Source: Nemertoderma westbladi (lineage: Eukaryota > Xenacoelomorpha > Nemertodermatida > Nemertodermatidae). From it: a DNA stretch of 59,495 nucleotides. The stretch covers positions 1-59,495 of the forward strand of contig JAUCBJ010008158.1 of NCBI GenBank assembly GCA_032718475.1, in the 5' to 3' direction. A program made the translations under genes and the position numbers. Shown here in pieces: positions 34,023-44,247 of this stretch (its first letter is position 1; each line of letters begins with the position of its first letter). A model generated the notes under the pieces. That model was not told where the DNA came from. It saw only the letters and a program-made list of their open reading frames with translations, and did not search any database.

Positions 34023-37000
34023 TCTTGGAAAGCGCCAACTTCCAATGTAGGGATTAGAGAATTTCCTGTGGTACAGGTAAGGGTCCACGGACCAAACAGG
34101 AGTTATGTAGTGAACGCCCTCCTTGACTCCGGTAGTACAGGAACATTCATCGACAAAGAGCTAGCCGAAGACATATTCGCTGGACAACCCAAGTTCCGAA
34201 CTAAGCTAAACATGTCAGGAATTATGCAAGTTTGGAAATCCACAGTAACCGCGGATTATTATGTAGGTGCGTTGTCCACCCCCCAGGACGAACTAGGAGA
34301 ACATAGTATAAGGTCAGTGAAAATGGTGGCTATAAAGAACTTCGCTACTACTCAAGCAGACCTTTATAATTGGGACGAGGATGAGAGCATCCAACATCTT
34401 AAGATACCTCGATTCCAGACTGATTATCCTGGAGTGCAAATACTTATCGGCCAAAACGCGCATGAGGCGCTTGAGACATTGGAGAAACGACCTGCTCAGC
34501 CGCAACCTCTACAAGTTTATGCGGGAAGAACTAGAGTAGGTTGGTACTTTACTGGCCCTTCCTGTAGAACTCTCATGGAAAGATTACCGAAAGATCAGGT
34601 ATATCAAGTGCGAGAATGGGAAGTTGAGAACAGTGAGTTCGACGATCCAACTGAGGGAACTCCATACTCCTCAGACAACGACGATATACATCAACTCTTC
34701 GATGAGGAGAATGCCATCGATCTCCTTGAAGAAAGCGAGACTTGGCAAAATCAAGTGAACTTATGTCAACTCCTTCTCCCATCCGAGCGAGACGACTATA
34801 ACGACGAGCTTAATGACGTCATTGAACGTTATAATGCCAAGACTCGGGATGAACACGCCGTGAGATTCTTTACTCAAGAGGTCGTAGAGCCCAACTCCTA
34901 CGATAAGGCCCTATCGGTGGAGGAAGAAAGAGCCAAGCAGATCCAAGCGACAACTACTCGTTTTCTTAAAGATCAAGGTAGATATGAGATCGGTCTTCCT
35001 TTCCGAAAGCGAGAACCAAAGTTCATTAACAACAGACCTTTGGCAGAGAAAAGAATTGCTCAACTACATCGACGCCTTACGGCCAATTCTTCAGCTAAAG
35101 AAATGTATCAAACACAGTTGAAGAAGTTTATTAGCAAGGGATATGCGGAGCTAGTACCGGAAGAAACACCTATAACTGAGAGAACGTATTACTTAACTCA
35201 CCATTACGTTCCCAAACCCGGTAAACCCCATGAAGTACGAGTGGTGTTTGACGGTTCCGCCCTTTATATGGGCCAATCTCTTAATTCTGAATTGTTACCC
35301 GGACCCAACTTACTCCAATCCTTGTTGGGAATATTATTAAGATTAAGACAATACTCCATTGCTTTCGCCTCAGATATAGAAGGCATGTTCTTACAAGTCA
35401 AAGCGCTGGATAGGGATCGAGATAGCCTACGATTTTTGTGGTGGCCTGAAGGAGACCTCAATAAGAAACCTGTGGAGTACTGGATGACCATCCAAGCTTT
35501 TGGGATAATCTCGAGCCCTTCAAACGCCTGTTCCGTGGTGCGCACCACTGCGGATGACAACCGAGACGCCTTCTCTAAAGAAGTGATCGACAATATCAAA
35601 CGAGACATCTACATGGACGATAATCTAAAGTCCCTTCCATCAGTCGAAGAAGCCATTGACGTCACTAAAGGAACGGTAGAGTGCTTAAAAAGAGGTGGAT
35701 TTCGATTAACTAAATTCACCAGCAACTCCCGTGAGTTTCTGGAGTCGATCCCGGTAGAAGATCAAGGAGCAAAAGACCTAGATCTAATAAAGGATGATCT
35801 CCCAGAAACTAAGACCCTTGGTTTGAAATGGGACACAGAAAGAGACATCCTGTTTTTCCAATTAAAACAGCGAGATAATCCAGTTCGGACTAAACGGATT
35901 TGTTTAAGTATCCTGAGCACTTATTTCGATCCATTGGGATTTATTAGCCCAGTTATATTGATTGCTCGGAGTTTAGTACAACAAATGTGGCTTGAAAACC
36001 ACTCATGGGACGATCCACTTAAGGGAGAATTATTAAAGAAGTGGATGAAATGGGAAGATTCTCTACCAGCCATCGAAAACTTCATAATTTCCCGTTCATA
36101 TTTTGGTCATGTTCTCCCTACGTATTCATATCAACTCCATGTGTTTGGAGACGCCAGCGATATGGGAATAGGTATAGTAGCCTACCTAAGGGTGGAAACT
36201 CCGGACGGAATTAAAGTCGCCTTGGTTACCTCTAAGGCATTAATAAACAACAAGTTGAAAGTTCCTCGAGCGGAGTTAAAAGCGGCTCTATACGCTACAG
36301 CCATCGGCCGGAATGTAACAGAACAGATCGACTATCCTCTGGAGAAAACTGTCTATTGGACCGACGCTTTACTCGTGTTGGAGTATATAACCAATGAAGT
36401 CTGTCAGTTCAGCGTCTTCGTTACCAACAGAGTAGCTATTATACTCAGTCGCACGACGATGGATCAATGGAGACATTGCCCCGGAACGATTAATCCAGCG
36501 GACATCGCTTCCCGGGGAGCAACCCCACAAGAACTGGTAGATACTCCAGACTGGTTAGGTGGACCCGACTTCCTCTACAAAGAAGAAGAAGAATGGCCTC
36601 CTCATCTTACTACAGCAGAAATTAGACAGGCCAAGGGAGCGGAGAAAGTCAAACCTAAAACTCAGGCGAGTAAATCGAAGTTATTCAAACCCACAGTAGA
36701 TCTGTCTGTACTACATACTTCTGGAGACGAAGCTTTGGATCAGAAACCCACAGCCACAAATAAACTCGTTGTGGAAATCCGTGATAAGGATTGGAAATCT
36801 GGTATACCTGACATCTCGCAAGGACTCTCACCTCTTCTGCAGAGAGCGATACATCACTACAGTTCTTGGAATCGGCTTTGTAAGGCCGTTACATATTTAA
36901 AGAGATGTTTTCACCATCACTACTCTGGGATGAAAACAAAGGGTGATACCGCTCCAATCACATCAGTGCAGGTCCATGTTATTAAAGACATTCCCAAATA

Positions 37001-38495
37001 TAAGGTACCCGACAAGTTTCTGAAGGAAAAGATCAGTTATCAGGAGCATGAAGAAACCAACAAACAGATGCTGAGACTCTTACAATGCTATGAAGATTCC
37101 GATAAGTATTTCCTGTTGTTGAGAAATCCACAGATGCGCTTAAGGGATCGTTTCTCTAGCACAATGATAGATGGGTTGATACGTGTTGGAGGAAGGTTAA
37201 CGAATGCCCCATTATCCTTTGATACTAAGTTCCCCATACTCATTAGAAATCTTGAAATACAAGTCAAGATGATTGTAGATGTTCACAGCAAACTTTATCA
37301 TGCTGGTAGAGAACGAGTTCTTAGCGAAATTCGAACTCGCTATTATTTTTATAAACCCCGTAGAGCTCTGAACCAAGTTCTTAGGAACTGTATACCCTGT
37401 AGGAAAGCATTCAGTAGGCCTTTAACACAGAGAGAGGCAGAATTACCTAGGGAACGAGTAAGCTTTTATGAACCACCCTTTACTAATACCGGTGTGGATT
37501 TATTTGGCCCTATTGAAGTATATCGTGCTAGGACTATAGTCAAGAGATGGTGTGTAATCTTTGTTTGTATGACTTGTAGAGCCATCCATCTCGATATGGT
37601 GAACGATTTATCTACCAACAGCTTTCTATTAAGCTTACGACGACAAATCGCTCGCTTTGGCACTAGTAACACGATGAGATCTGATAAGGGAACAAACTTC
37701 ATTGGTGCCAGCAATGAAATCAAAGCTTACGTCAAAGATTGGAACCAAAGACAGGTGGACGACCAACTACGAGTAACAGCGTCTAGTTGGACCTTCAACG
37801 CCGCCGACGCCCCTTGGTGGGGAGGAAGTTGGGAGAGATTAATAAGAAGCGTGAAGACAGCATTTCATTTTATAGTGCCTTGCCGCGCTTATCTCACCGA
37901 CGAACTTTTGCGGACGTTAATGGAAGAAATCGCCGCCTATCTCAACGAGAGACCGCTTATGCCAGTCTCATCGAGTCCCGATTCCCTGGAAGCGCTAACA
38001 CCCGCGCACTTCCTACTGAAGAAACCTGTAGCCATGCTCCCACAATCGGAAATCACAGACGGAGACGAATACTGCCGACAAACTTGGCAACTCATGCAGT
38101 TGTTATCCCGTCGTTTCGCTGACCATTTCGAAAAACATTATCTGCCCACGCTACAACTTCGAACTAAGTGGTTTGCGCAGCAAGAAAACGTCAGCGCTGG
38201 AGACATGGTGCTTATTGTGGATGTGGATCTTCCACGTAAGCGGTGGCAGACAGGTCGTATAATCGAGACGCATATCTCGGATGACGGTTTGGTGCGATCG
38301 GTAGAACTCGTCGTCATGCGACGTAACTTCAAGAAACCGGGAATTGTCTTCGAGACGCAGCAGCTCAATCGCCCGGTGGGACGTTTATGTTTACTGGAAA
38401 GAGACAGAGAACTCTCCGGAAACTATGGGAGACAAGATACTCTTCCCACGACCACCTCCCTAATCCAACAAACATCTAGGGACTCCCCAACTTAA
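34017..38495 (+). CDS. pol: BEL/Pao Pol polyprotein (protease, RT, RNase H, integrase)
   Basis: Copies element RNA into DNA and inserts it. Numbering from the GTG at 34068: aspartic protease LLDSGSTGTFID with D20; RT with FASDIEG (D436) and the active site YMDD (515-518); RNase H starting at FGDAS (D695) with an SKALINNKLKVPRAEL box; integrase with H1073-H1078-C1108-C1111 zinc domain and catalytic D1144 (GVDLFGP), D1206 (RSDKGTNF) and E1256 (GGSWERLI); then a C-terminal domain with GDMVLIVDVDLPRKRW. All catalytic residues are present and the frame is unbroken, so the enzyme may be functional. The frame is open from the codon after the gag stop, and no ATG marks a separate start. Confidence 0.93.
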   Translation, partial: QPSWKAPTSNVGIREFPVVQVRVHGPNRSYVVNALLDSGSTGTFIDKELAEDIFAGQPKFRTKLNMSGIMQVWKSTVTADYYVGALSTPQDELGEHSIRSVKMVAIKNFATTQADLYNWDEDESIQHLKIPRFQTDYPGVQILIGQNAHEALETLEKRPAQPQPLQVYAGRTRVGWYFTGPSCRTLMERLPKDQVYQVREWEVENSEFDDPTEGTPYSSDNDDIHQLFDEENAIDLLEESETWQNQVNLCQLLLPSERDDYNDELNDVIERYNAKTRDEHAVRFFTQEVVEPNSYDKALSVEEERAKQIQATTTRFLKDQGRYEIGLPFRKREPKFINNRPLAEKRIAQLHRRLTANSSAKEMYQTQLKKFISKGYAELVPEETPITERTYYLTHHYVPKPGKPHEVRVVFDGSALYMGQSLNSELLPGPNLLQSLLGILLRLRQYSIAFASDIEGMFLQVKALDRDRDSLRFLWWPEGDLNKKPVEYWMTIQAFGIISSPSNACSVVRTTADDNRDAFSKEVIDNIKRDIYMDDNLKSLPSVEEAIDVTKGTVECLKRGGFRLTKFTSNSREFLESIPVEDQGAKDLDLIKDDLPETKTLGLKWDTERDILFFQLKQRDNPVRTKRICLSILSTYFDPLGFISPVILIARSLVQQMWLENHSWDDPLKGELLKKWMKWEDSLPAIENFIISRSYFGHVLPTYSYQLHVFGDASDMGIGIVAYLRVETPDGIKVALVTSKALINNKLKVPRAELKAALYATAIGRNVTEQIDYPLEKTVYWTDALLVLEYITNEVCQFSVFVTNRVAIILSRTTMDQWRHCPGTINPADIASRGATPQELVDTPDWLGGPDFLYKEEEEWPPHLTTAEIRQAKGAEKVKPKTQASKSKLFKPTVDLSVLHTSGDEALDQKPTATNKLVVEIRDKDWKSGIPDISQGLSPLLQRAIHHYSSWNRLCKAVTYLKRCFHHHYSGMKTKGDTAPITSVQVHVIKDIPKYKVPDKFLKEKISYQEHEETNKQMLRLLQCYEDSDKYFLLLRNPQMRLRDRFSSTMIDGLIRVGGRLTNAPLSFDTKFPILIRNLEIQVKMIVDVHSKLYHAGRERVLSEIRTRYYFYKPRRALNQVLRNCIPCRKAFSRPLTQREAELPRERVSFYEPPFTNTGVDLFGPIEVYRARTIVKRWCVIFVCMTCRAIHLDMVNDLSTNSFLLSLRRQIARFGTSNTMRSDKGTNFIGASNEIKAYVKDWNQRQVDDQLRVTASSWTFNAADAPWWGGSWERLIRSVKTAFHFIVPCRAYLTDELLRTLMEEIAAYLNERPLMPVSSSPDSLEALTPAHFLLKKPVAMLPQSEITDGDEYCRQTWQLMQLLSRRFADHFEKHYLPTLQLRTKWFAQQENVSAGDMVLIVDVDLPRKRWQTGRIIETHISDDGLVRSVELVVMRRNFKKPGIVFETQQLNRPVGRLCLLERDRELSGNYGRQDTLPTTTSLIQQTSRDSPT

Positions 38496-40138
38496 CAACG
38501 GCTGGAGTGGGCGTGTGACCATATTATTTTATATTTGTATTTGTTTTATTTTTATATTTATGTATGTATTATTATGTAATTTTATTTTAATCGTTTTATT
38601 TAATTTTATTTAGTAGTATGTATTTTAGAGATTATTTAGTAGATTAGTGCAATATATATTCGCGTTTATTATTTAATTACGTATATTATATATTTAGTGC
38701 GACGGCGAGAAATAATTCTTTTTCTCTTTCCTTACTGCCCGTATTACATTATCAATACGTGATTACAGTAAGATGAAATATCCGTACTTATTAAAGTACA
38801 ATAAAGCCACTACTATATTCAAGTATTATTGGTAGGCAGAGTATTAGGAATGCAAAGTTCAGATCCTCGTGTCTCGGCTAAACCAAGCTCTGGGTAGACC
38901 TTGGAAACGACTTGCCTCTTCACACTGACATTGCTTCGTGCGATATTGCTCTCATACCGTATATTAAATAATACATATAGTAGCGTGATGTCCCTTTAAC
39001 AGTAGCGTATAACGCAAAATAAATCTGTTAAACCCTTTGACCATCTGTAATTCTAGTCGATTAAGATATCGCGGCACCCACCGATATACTTGAAAGACAA
39101 ATTTCTAGAATCAGTGGTTAACGTCCCCAGACAAGTTCTGGAATAAACTGGTGCCCATCCTAAATATTAATTATTAATATTTACAAAAATCTGTCAAATA
39201 TCAGATCCTTTAAAATTCTAGTCGATTAAGATATCGTAGCACTTACCGATACTCTTAAAAGGACAATTTTCCTAGAATCAAGGATCCCATGTCCCCAGAC
39301 ACTGCTCTGGAATCAAATTGTGTCTATTTTAACATCAAATAATAAAATTCACGGGAATAAATTTAAATTCATACTTTCAATGAATTTAATAAATTGTCAT
39401 TTTGTACAATTTATAACATTCCCAAAATTCCATTAATTAATAGATCATGGGAGCGGAGATTCACTCTATTAAGTGTATTTGTGTGCGAGAATCTCCAATG
39501 TATAGTCAATAGCCGATAAAATTCATAGAATCATGTATAAAGGGGATATTGACCATTAAAGAATTACTATTAAATAGCATCCCAGATCTGTATGCATGAG
39601 AATTACCCTAATTCTACCGCTAGCTTTCCATAATGTCACCATGGCAACAACCACGCTAGAATTAGAAGTGAGTTAAAAGAACAATAGAAAGCATGCCCCA
39701 TTGAATAGCATAGGGAATAAATAGCGCACTGCTAGTATCCAAGGATACATAATAAATACAGTGACATTCTGGAAGGTACTGACTAACGGACAAATGGCCC
39801 GAATGTGTGCAGTTTGTTGCAGTTGTGTTGAATTTGTGCGTTTGTAGGTGAATGTTACTACTAAGGTGTGTTTACAGTAGCGAGTCGCAATTGTGAAAGT
39901 AACCCTAACTCTCCAAGAAGAACCTGCAGTACATCTAAGCCTTTGGGACGGACAGTGAAGTGACTTGTGCCGGTTATCGTTGTCGTTGTGTAGCTACATC
40001 GTTGGCGAAAGCACAGCGACGACGGTACATCGGCGCTGAGGATCTTACACTGTCCGGGGGCAAAAGAGGGGTAGGCAGCGACGCCCGCTAGCCTAATATA
40101 TATAAACTCATTATAATATTGATAAACTCATAGCAGAT
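38496..40138 (+). other. Spacer between pol and the third coding block
   Basis: No long frame. 38510-38830 is AT-rich. A 165-bp tandem duplication spans about 39021-39350. An X-box-like palindrome GTCACCATGGCAAC is at 39635-39648. 39780-40138 is less AT-rich and might hold a splice acceptor (GTTTGTTGCAG at about 39810-39820) or an internal promoter for the next frame; neither is proven. Confidence 0.5.
39021..39350 (+). repeat. 165-bp tandem duplication with conserved stem-loops
   Basis: Both copies contain TTCTAGTCGATTAAGATATCG, a later CTAGAATCA that can pair with the first word, and a short hairpin: CCAGA-CAAGT-TCTGG at 39127-39141 and CCAGA-CACTGC-TCTGG at 39295-39310. The loops differ while the stems are identical, which suggests structure matters. 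Confidence 0.65.
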
Positions 40139-40621
40139 ATGACTGAGTTGATAGAAGATGATCTTGGCATCAGGGAGCGATATACTCTACCTTTACAAGC
40201 GTTTGTCGATAGCTTGATACGCGGCGACGCTGGTCCAACTACTACGGAGGATGATGGTCGTTATATCGAACCGCCAATGTCCCCGGAGCAACTTACGCGT
40301 GAATTGGACTATAGAAAGTTCACCGCTCGCTATACGCATCGTAATGGTACGTATATGGACTTCTTAACTACCGGCCACCCTATCGATTTACACGATACGG
40401 ACGATGTGGATACCGAAAGGGAAATGGTTTTATTTAAATATCATACCCAACGGAATCGGAACGATAAGCCAAGAATAGAACACGAGAACTCTATTCGAAA
40501 CCGACTCGAAAGAGAAGACGTTGAAGAACCGGATAAACGCAACGACTTCAACGATTATCTGGAATTCTTGAGAGAAACATACCTCCGTATAATCTTGATG
40601 GATTCATCAAAACTCGTTTAG
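40139..40621 (+). CDS. Third coding block, 5' part (unknown)
   Basis: A 160-codon, ATG-started, acidic and charged frame (MTELIEDDLG...) beginning 1.6 kb after pol. No domain recognised. Its last 20 or so codons look out of frame: from about 40555 the neighbouring frame (the one used downstream) reads like protein instead, so a single frameshift near 40555-40570 probably separates it from 40621-40866 and 40882-42924. I infer one original gene of about 900 codons. Confidence 0.5.
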   Translation: MTELIEDDLGIRERYTLPLQAFVDSLIRGDAGPTTTEDDGRYIEPPMSPEQLTRELDYRKFTARYTHRNGTYMDFLTTGHPIDLHDTDDVDTEREMVLFKYHTQRNRNDKPRIEHENSIRNRLEREDVEEPDKRNDFNDYLEFLRETYLRIILMDSSKLV

Positions 40622-40866
40622 TGCACTGGAATCTTGATGTGTTATTCGAGGAGGAAAGAATACAACGATATGGAGATGTGGAAACATATACCACACAATA
40701 TTTAAAGTATAAAGACCTGCCTAATGCTAGCGAATGTGCTACCTTGTGGCATCCTATGGGAATGACACTCGAAAACGCCACTAAAGAGTGGAACAAAACT
40801 CTTAACGTTATCGAGATGTATGGAGTTGTCACTTACGATAACGAAGGTAGCGTTCCGGTTGGATAA
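40621..40866 (+). pseudogene. Third coding block, middle part between a frameshift and a stop
   Basis: Open from about 40561 to the TAA at 40864-40866 in the same frame as the large downstream ORF. The peptide is well composed (HWNLDVLFEEERIQRYGDVE and following). The nominal start at 40621 is a GTG and unlikely to be real. Around 40860-40960 other frames also look protein-like, so there may be further small indels. It is either a damaged copy or a segment with a short unrecognised intron. Confidence 0.4.
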
Positions 40867-40881
40867 CTTGGAACTACGCGG

Positions 40882-42924
40882 ATGATACACATACGAGGAC
40901 TCGCTGGTTCTACCCACGTATTTACTCGAGCGTGTTCCGACGTTATTGATTATTCTTTTGAAACTCTTACTGAGACACAAAAGAAACTCCGACATGGACA
41001 ATTTGAGCTCGCGCAGCGTTACGTCACCGACACCGAGCGCAAACCGGCCATGGGTATCGATGGATCGATGTTACCCCAACCCGTGCTCGAGATGTTGTTT
41101 AACGAAGGAATCCTTAAAATCGGCTCAGCTGTTTATGGAGACCTACAGAACGACTTTCGGAATATGGAGAACATTCCATACCCCTTCGTTGATACTCAGC
41201 TGATTGCTCCTTGGGCAGAAGGCCGAGGTTTCTTCCGCACTATGTATGCCAATACTAAAGTACAACGAACCTCCATCGGACATCTTGCCTTTCAAGAATA
41301 CGGATGGAATTTCAAGGTTGGAAATCCTATAAATTACCAACAAGTATACGGAGATCATTATTCTCGTTTATACTTTGATGGACCGTTGACCGCACCTGGC
41401 GCCGTGTATAGCTTTATGAGTGTTCCACTTCGTCCCTCCTTAGCTATATACACGATCTTTGAAAACGCAGCACTTGCCGGTTGGCTAGCCGATGTGTGCA
41501 GTCGTACCATACGCGCCCATCCCTTAATACTTGGAACCAAACTCGCCAAGTTAGATGAACACAATAAATTCATCCGCTTTGAATGTTTCAGGCGCTTTCT
41601 GACTCCGTTCCGTAACGTTGATAGTCAGTTCAAGGACCGCGCTCTGACCAAACTCAGCCTGAGAGACTCAGCGGCGGAGAAGCTAAACAGCGCGGGATTT
41701 GCCCTTTTTCAGGACGTTTGTATACAGAACTTGCACTCATCTGTTATACAAAGACCCCGAATACCCACAGGTTATTCTGTCGTCGAAGTTCAGACAGTGG
41801 GTCCGCTTGCGGAGACAGCCGCACCTACCTCAGCTATGCAATTGGAAGACGAACCAATATGCTTAGAAGCTGAAGCGATTCAGCCTACAGCGCCCCGGAG
41901 CAGCGATAACGACTACGTCTTAGAGTGGTATCAAGGTCCACAATGTCTCACCGCATACGATTATCGACACGCTAACTATGTTTCTCGAAAACGTTGTCGA
42001 TTATGCGCATCGAGAGACCATTTCAATCCTATGGACTCAGACGTTCCCTGTTCCTATTTCCACGAACAACCAATGATGGAGATATATTGTGCGTATTGCA
42101 GACTTAATAACTCTCATATTTTTGCAGTCTGCCCCCAATTTATGACTCAATGCCACCACTGTCAACTTAAAGGACATGCCAGTTATAATTGCCCCTTTAA
42201 TCACGATTTAGAGAGCGTAGATGAAATGATTACCCTGCGCTACATCCGAGCTTGGGAAGCTAACGCGGATTTACACTGTGAGTCCCGTCATCGATACTAC
42301 CCTGGACGCTCTTACGAGGGAGTTTACGCGTTCCATCCTTATTTATTAGCGTCTGTGGAACAAAAAACACGCATACCGAGTTACGAGCTAATGAAGCGTG
42401 TTGGTGAGTGTATTTCCACTAAATTTGTTAGAAGATACCTTAGGAACGTCAATCCTAACGATATTACTTCATACCATTTGATCAATTATATCCGTCAAGA
42501 CCCTGAGTATGGCGATTTATTTATCAACTCGCACCCGGAGTTACAGGAAGTATCTCGACGGCCCTACGAATATCGAGCCCGAGAACGCGAGCTGGAAAGA
42601 ACTATTAAACCAAGGAAGTTTCTCACCACTCACGGTCCGCCTACCGCCATTGCCCAGACAACCCGTCAAGGACCCGTAGGAGCTGCTGTCCTGAGGCGCG
42701 CCCTAAAGGCTGTTAGACCTCACTCCACGGAAGTTGATATCGATCAACCAGGTACCTCGACCGGCGGATACACCGATCGCAATCCGAAACCTTCTGATGC
42801 AATTGTATTGCACCCTTCACCCAGGAGTTACAGCCCTCCTAGTAAAGTGGTTCGCCCCAAAGAGAAAAGGACTCTTGCTAGCCTCAAAAAACTGCGTAAA
42901 CGCCGTCCGCGTAAGAAAGACTAA
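40882..42924 (+). CDS. Third coding block, 3' part: zinc-knuckle protein of unknown family (680 aa)
   Basis: A long intact frame between pol and the 3' LTR, where ordinary BEL elements have nothing or an env-like gene. There is no signal peptide or obvious membrane segment. Residues 1-330 are globular-looking without recognised motifs. Three knuckle-like clusters follow: C372-C375-H380-C390, C403-C406-H412-C417 and a canonical CCHC C424-C427-H432-C437 (CHHCQLKGHASYNC). The C-terminus is strongly basic (RKRRPRKKD). The layout of a globular part, three knuckles and a basic tail resembles a nucleocapsid, so a second Gag-like or RNA-binding accessory protein is my inference. It ends 78 bp before the 3' LTR. 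Confidence 0.75.
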   Translation: MIHIRGLAGSTHVFTRACSDVIDYSFETLTETQKKLRHGQFELAQRYVTDTERKPAMGIDGSMLPQPVLEMLFNEGILKIGSAVYGDLQNDFRNMENIPYPFVDTQLIAPWAEGRGFFRTMYANTKVQRTSIGHLAFQEYGWNFKVGNPINYQQVYGDHYSRLYFDGPLTAPGAVYSFMSVPLRPSLAIYTIFENAALAGWLADVCSRTIRAHPLILGTKLAKLDEHNKFIRFECFRRFLTPFRNVDSQFKDRALTKLSLRDSAAEKLNSAGFALFQDVCIQNLHSSVIQRPRIPTGYSVVEVQTVGPLAETAAPTSAMQLEDEPICLEAEAIQPTAPRSSDNDYVLEWYQGPQCLTAYDYRHANYVSRKRCRLCASRDHFNPMDSDVPCSYFHEQPMMEIYCAYCRLNNSHIFAVCPQFMTQCHHCQLKGHASYNCPFNHDLESVDEMITLRYIRAWEANADLHCESRHRYYPGRSYEGVYAFHPYLLASVEQKTRIPSYELMKRVGECISTKFVRRYLRNVNPNDITSYHLINYIRQDPEYGDLFINSHPELQEVSRRPYEYRARERELERTIKPRKFLTTHGPPTAIAQTTRQGPVGAAVLRRALKAVRPHSTEVDIDQPGTSTGGYTDRNPKPSDAIVLHPSPRSYSPPSKVVRPKEKRTLASLKKLRKRRPRKKD

Positions 42925-42992
42925 CTGTTTAGAGTATTTTTATATTTTAGAAACTGTGATTTGTTATATTTTATAGACTTAAATCCCATTTT

Positions 42993-43002
42993 CTGGGAGC
43001 GG
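42993..43002 (+). promoter_or_regulatory. Probable polypurine tract
   Basis: CTGGGAGCGG directly before the 3' LTR start TGTAAAAG is the only purine-rich run at the expected site for plus-strand priming. It is short and interrupted by a C. Confidence 0.4.
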
Positions 43003-44171
43003 TGTAAAAGCTTTTGCGTAATTAGCCGGTTATTTTCCCCGTAAAGTACTCTGTAGTTGGTTTACTGGGCATAAAAAGGCCGTGTCCTTACTGTACTGGT
43101 GTTTTAGAGGACATAAAAGCCATTTCTTCTGTATTTGTACTTTAGAGGACATAATCCGCAATTTCGGGACGCAATAAGCTCGATACTCTTGAAAACAGTG
43201 TCGCTACCATGACGACGGCTAACAGCTGATATTGCCACGTCGACATTTCTTTGTTTCTTTGTTCTCTCGTTGTTCGGTCGACCAATCAGAGCGTTTTTTG
43301 TCTCTGTGTTGGAGGTGGATACAGAAACTCAGGAATTCAGTGTTATGTTTTTGCCCAGAGCCTAAGAACACCGGCTTTTGGCACCTCCGTGTTTCAGTCT
43401 TTAGTCTTACAATTAGTAGGCTTAATTATAGAACGTATATCTGTTATCTACCTACTTACTTACTCACTCACTATCCATAAACTATTAATCTTACAAATCT
43501 TACTAATATTACTGCTTTTACTGTCGGTTATTCGTTATATTTGTTGATGAAATATTATATCGGAATACTGATCAATAGTCAGACACCCCACCTTCTTGAT
43601 ATACTAAAGGTTAGAGAGACCGGTTACAGATAAACGATTGCGACCTATGTTAAGTGGTTTGGAGTGAATCTAATGCTATTTCATAGGCCCGACATAAATT
43701 GTCTGTTGCTCTCTTTATACGTGACTAAATTTAGTGAAGGTCGGCAGGTTAGTGTGCAGTATTGTGCAGCATTGTGTATGAGTGTAACTGATAACAAAGC
43801 ATCTCCTAAAGAATGCGCCATATACGTGAATCTATAGCCTTTTCGTTGTGTCTAGTTTAAGTCATAACTCTGTTTACATATTTAGAGCGCCACGTCCTAA
43901 AGGAACTGTTAATATTTCCCGAAAGTGAATAATATTTGTCAGAGATTATATATTACGATCAGTCGAATAATACAGTAGGCTTACACCATCAATCATTAAG
44001 CTTCCGAATTCAGTCTCCCGGGTATATCCAGCGGGTGAATGATTGCGCATAGACTGGCTTCGGCTAATGTAGTGTATCAAATACTCGTCATAGGCTAAAG
44101 ACTATCTATCATCCAAAAGACATTCTAATTTTGGCAGGTTAAACTGTCAAAGGTCTTCAAAAGCGCAAACA
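43003..44171 (+). repeat. BEL 3' LTR
   Basis: Matches the 5' LTR end to end with scattered substitutions and small indels (for example CATTAACC against AATTAGCC near the start). It should supply polyadenylation for the element transcript. It ends 76 bp from the splice donor of the host exon at 44248-44367. Confidence 0.92.
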
Positions 44172-44247
44172 CCTTGTAAAGTAGCGCTGCGTATTGATAT
44201 TATATTAATTGATATTATTATATTGATATTAATTGATATTATATTAC

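Larger units (their letters stand above)
27013..44171 (+). mobile_element. BEL/Pao LTR retrotransposon, about 17.2 kb, with an extra coding block
   Basis: Two LTRs of about 1.16 kb, both TGTAAAAGC...GCAAACA, bound a 14.8-kb interior. Order: LTR, 2.26-kb leader, gag, a single stop, pol, 1.64-kb spacer, a third coding block, LTR. Protease, RT, RNase H and integrase motifs in pol and the Gag type identify BEL/Pao. BEL interiors are usually about half this size or less. LTRs differ by a few percent by eye, so the insertion is not brand new, yet gag and pol are full length. Adjacent bases are GTAAA on the left and CCTTG on the right, so there is no direct 5-bp duplication; GTAAA does occur at 44176-44180, four bases beyond the end. 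Confidence 0.93.

Noticed and set aside
33107-38368. Minus-strand and alternative-frame ORFs across gag and pol
   Set aside because: They are shadows of the intact gag and pol frames and have no family motifs.
40139-42924. Third BEL coding block as an envelope gene
   Set aside because: No signal peptide, no clear transmembrane segment and no glycoprotein-like Cys pattern; zinc knuckles and a basic tail point to nucleic-acid binding.
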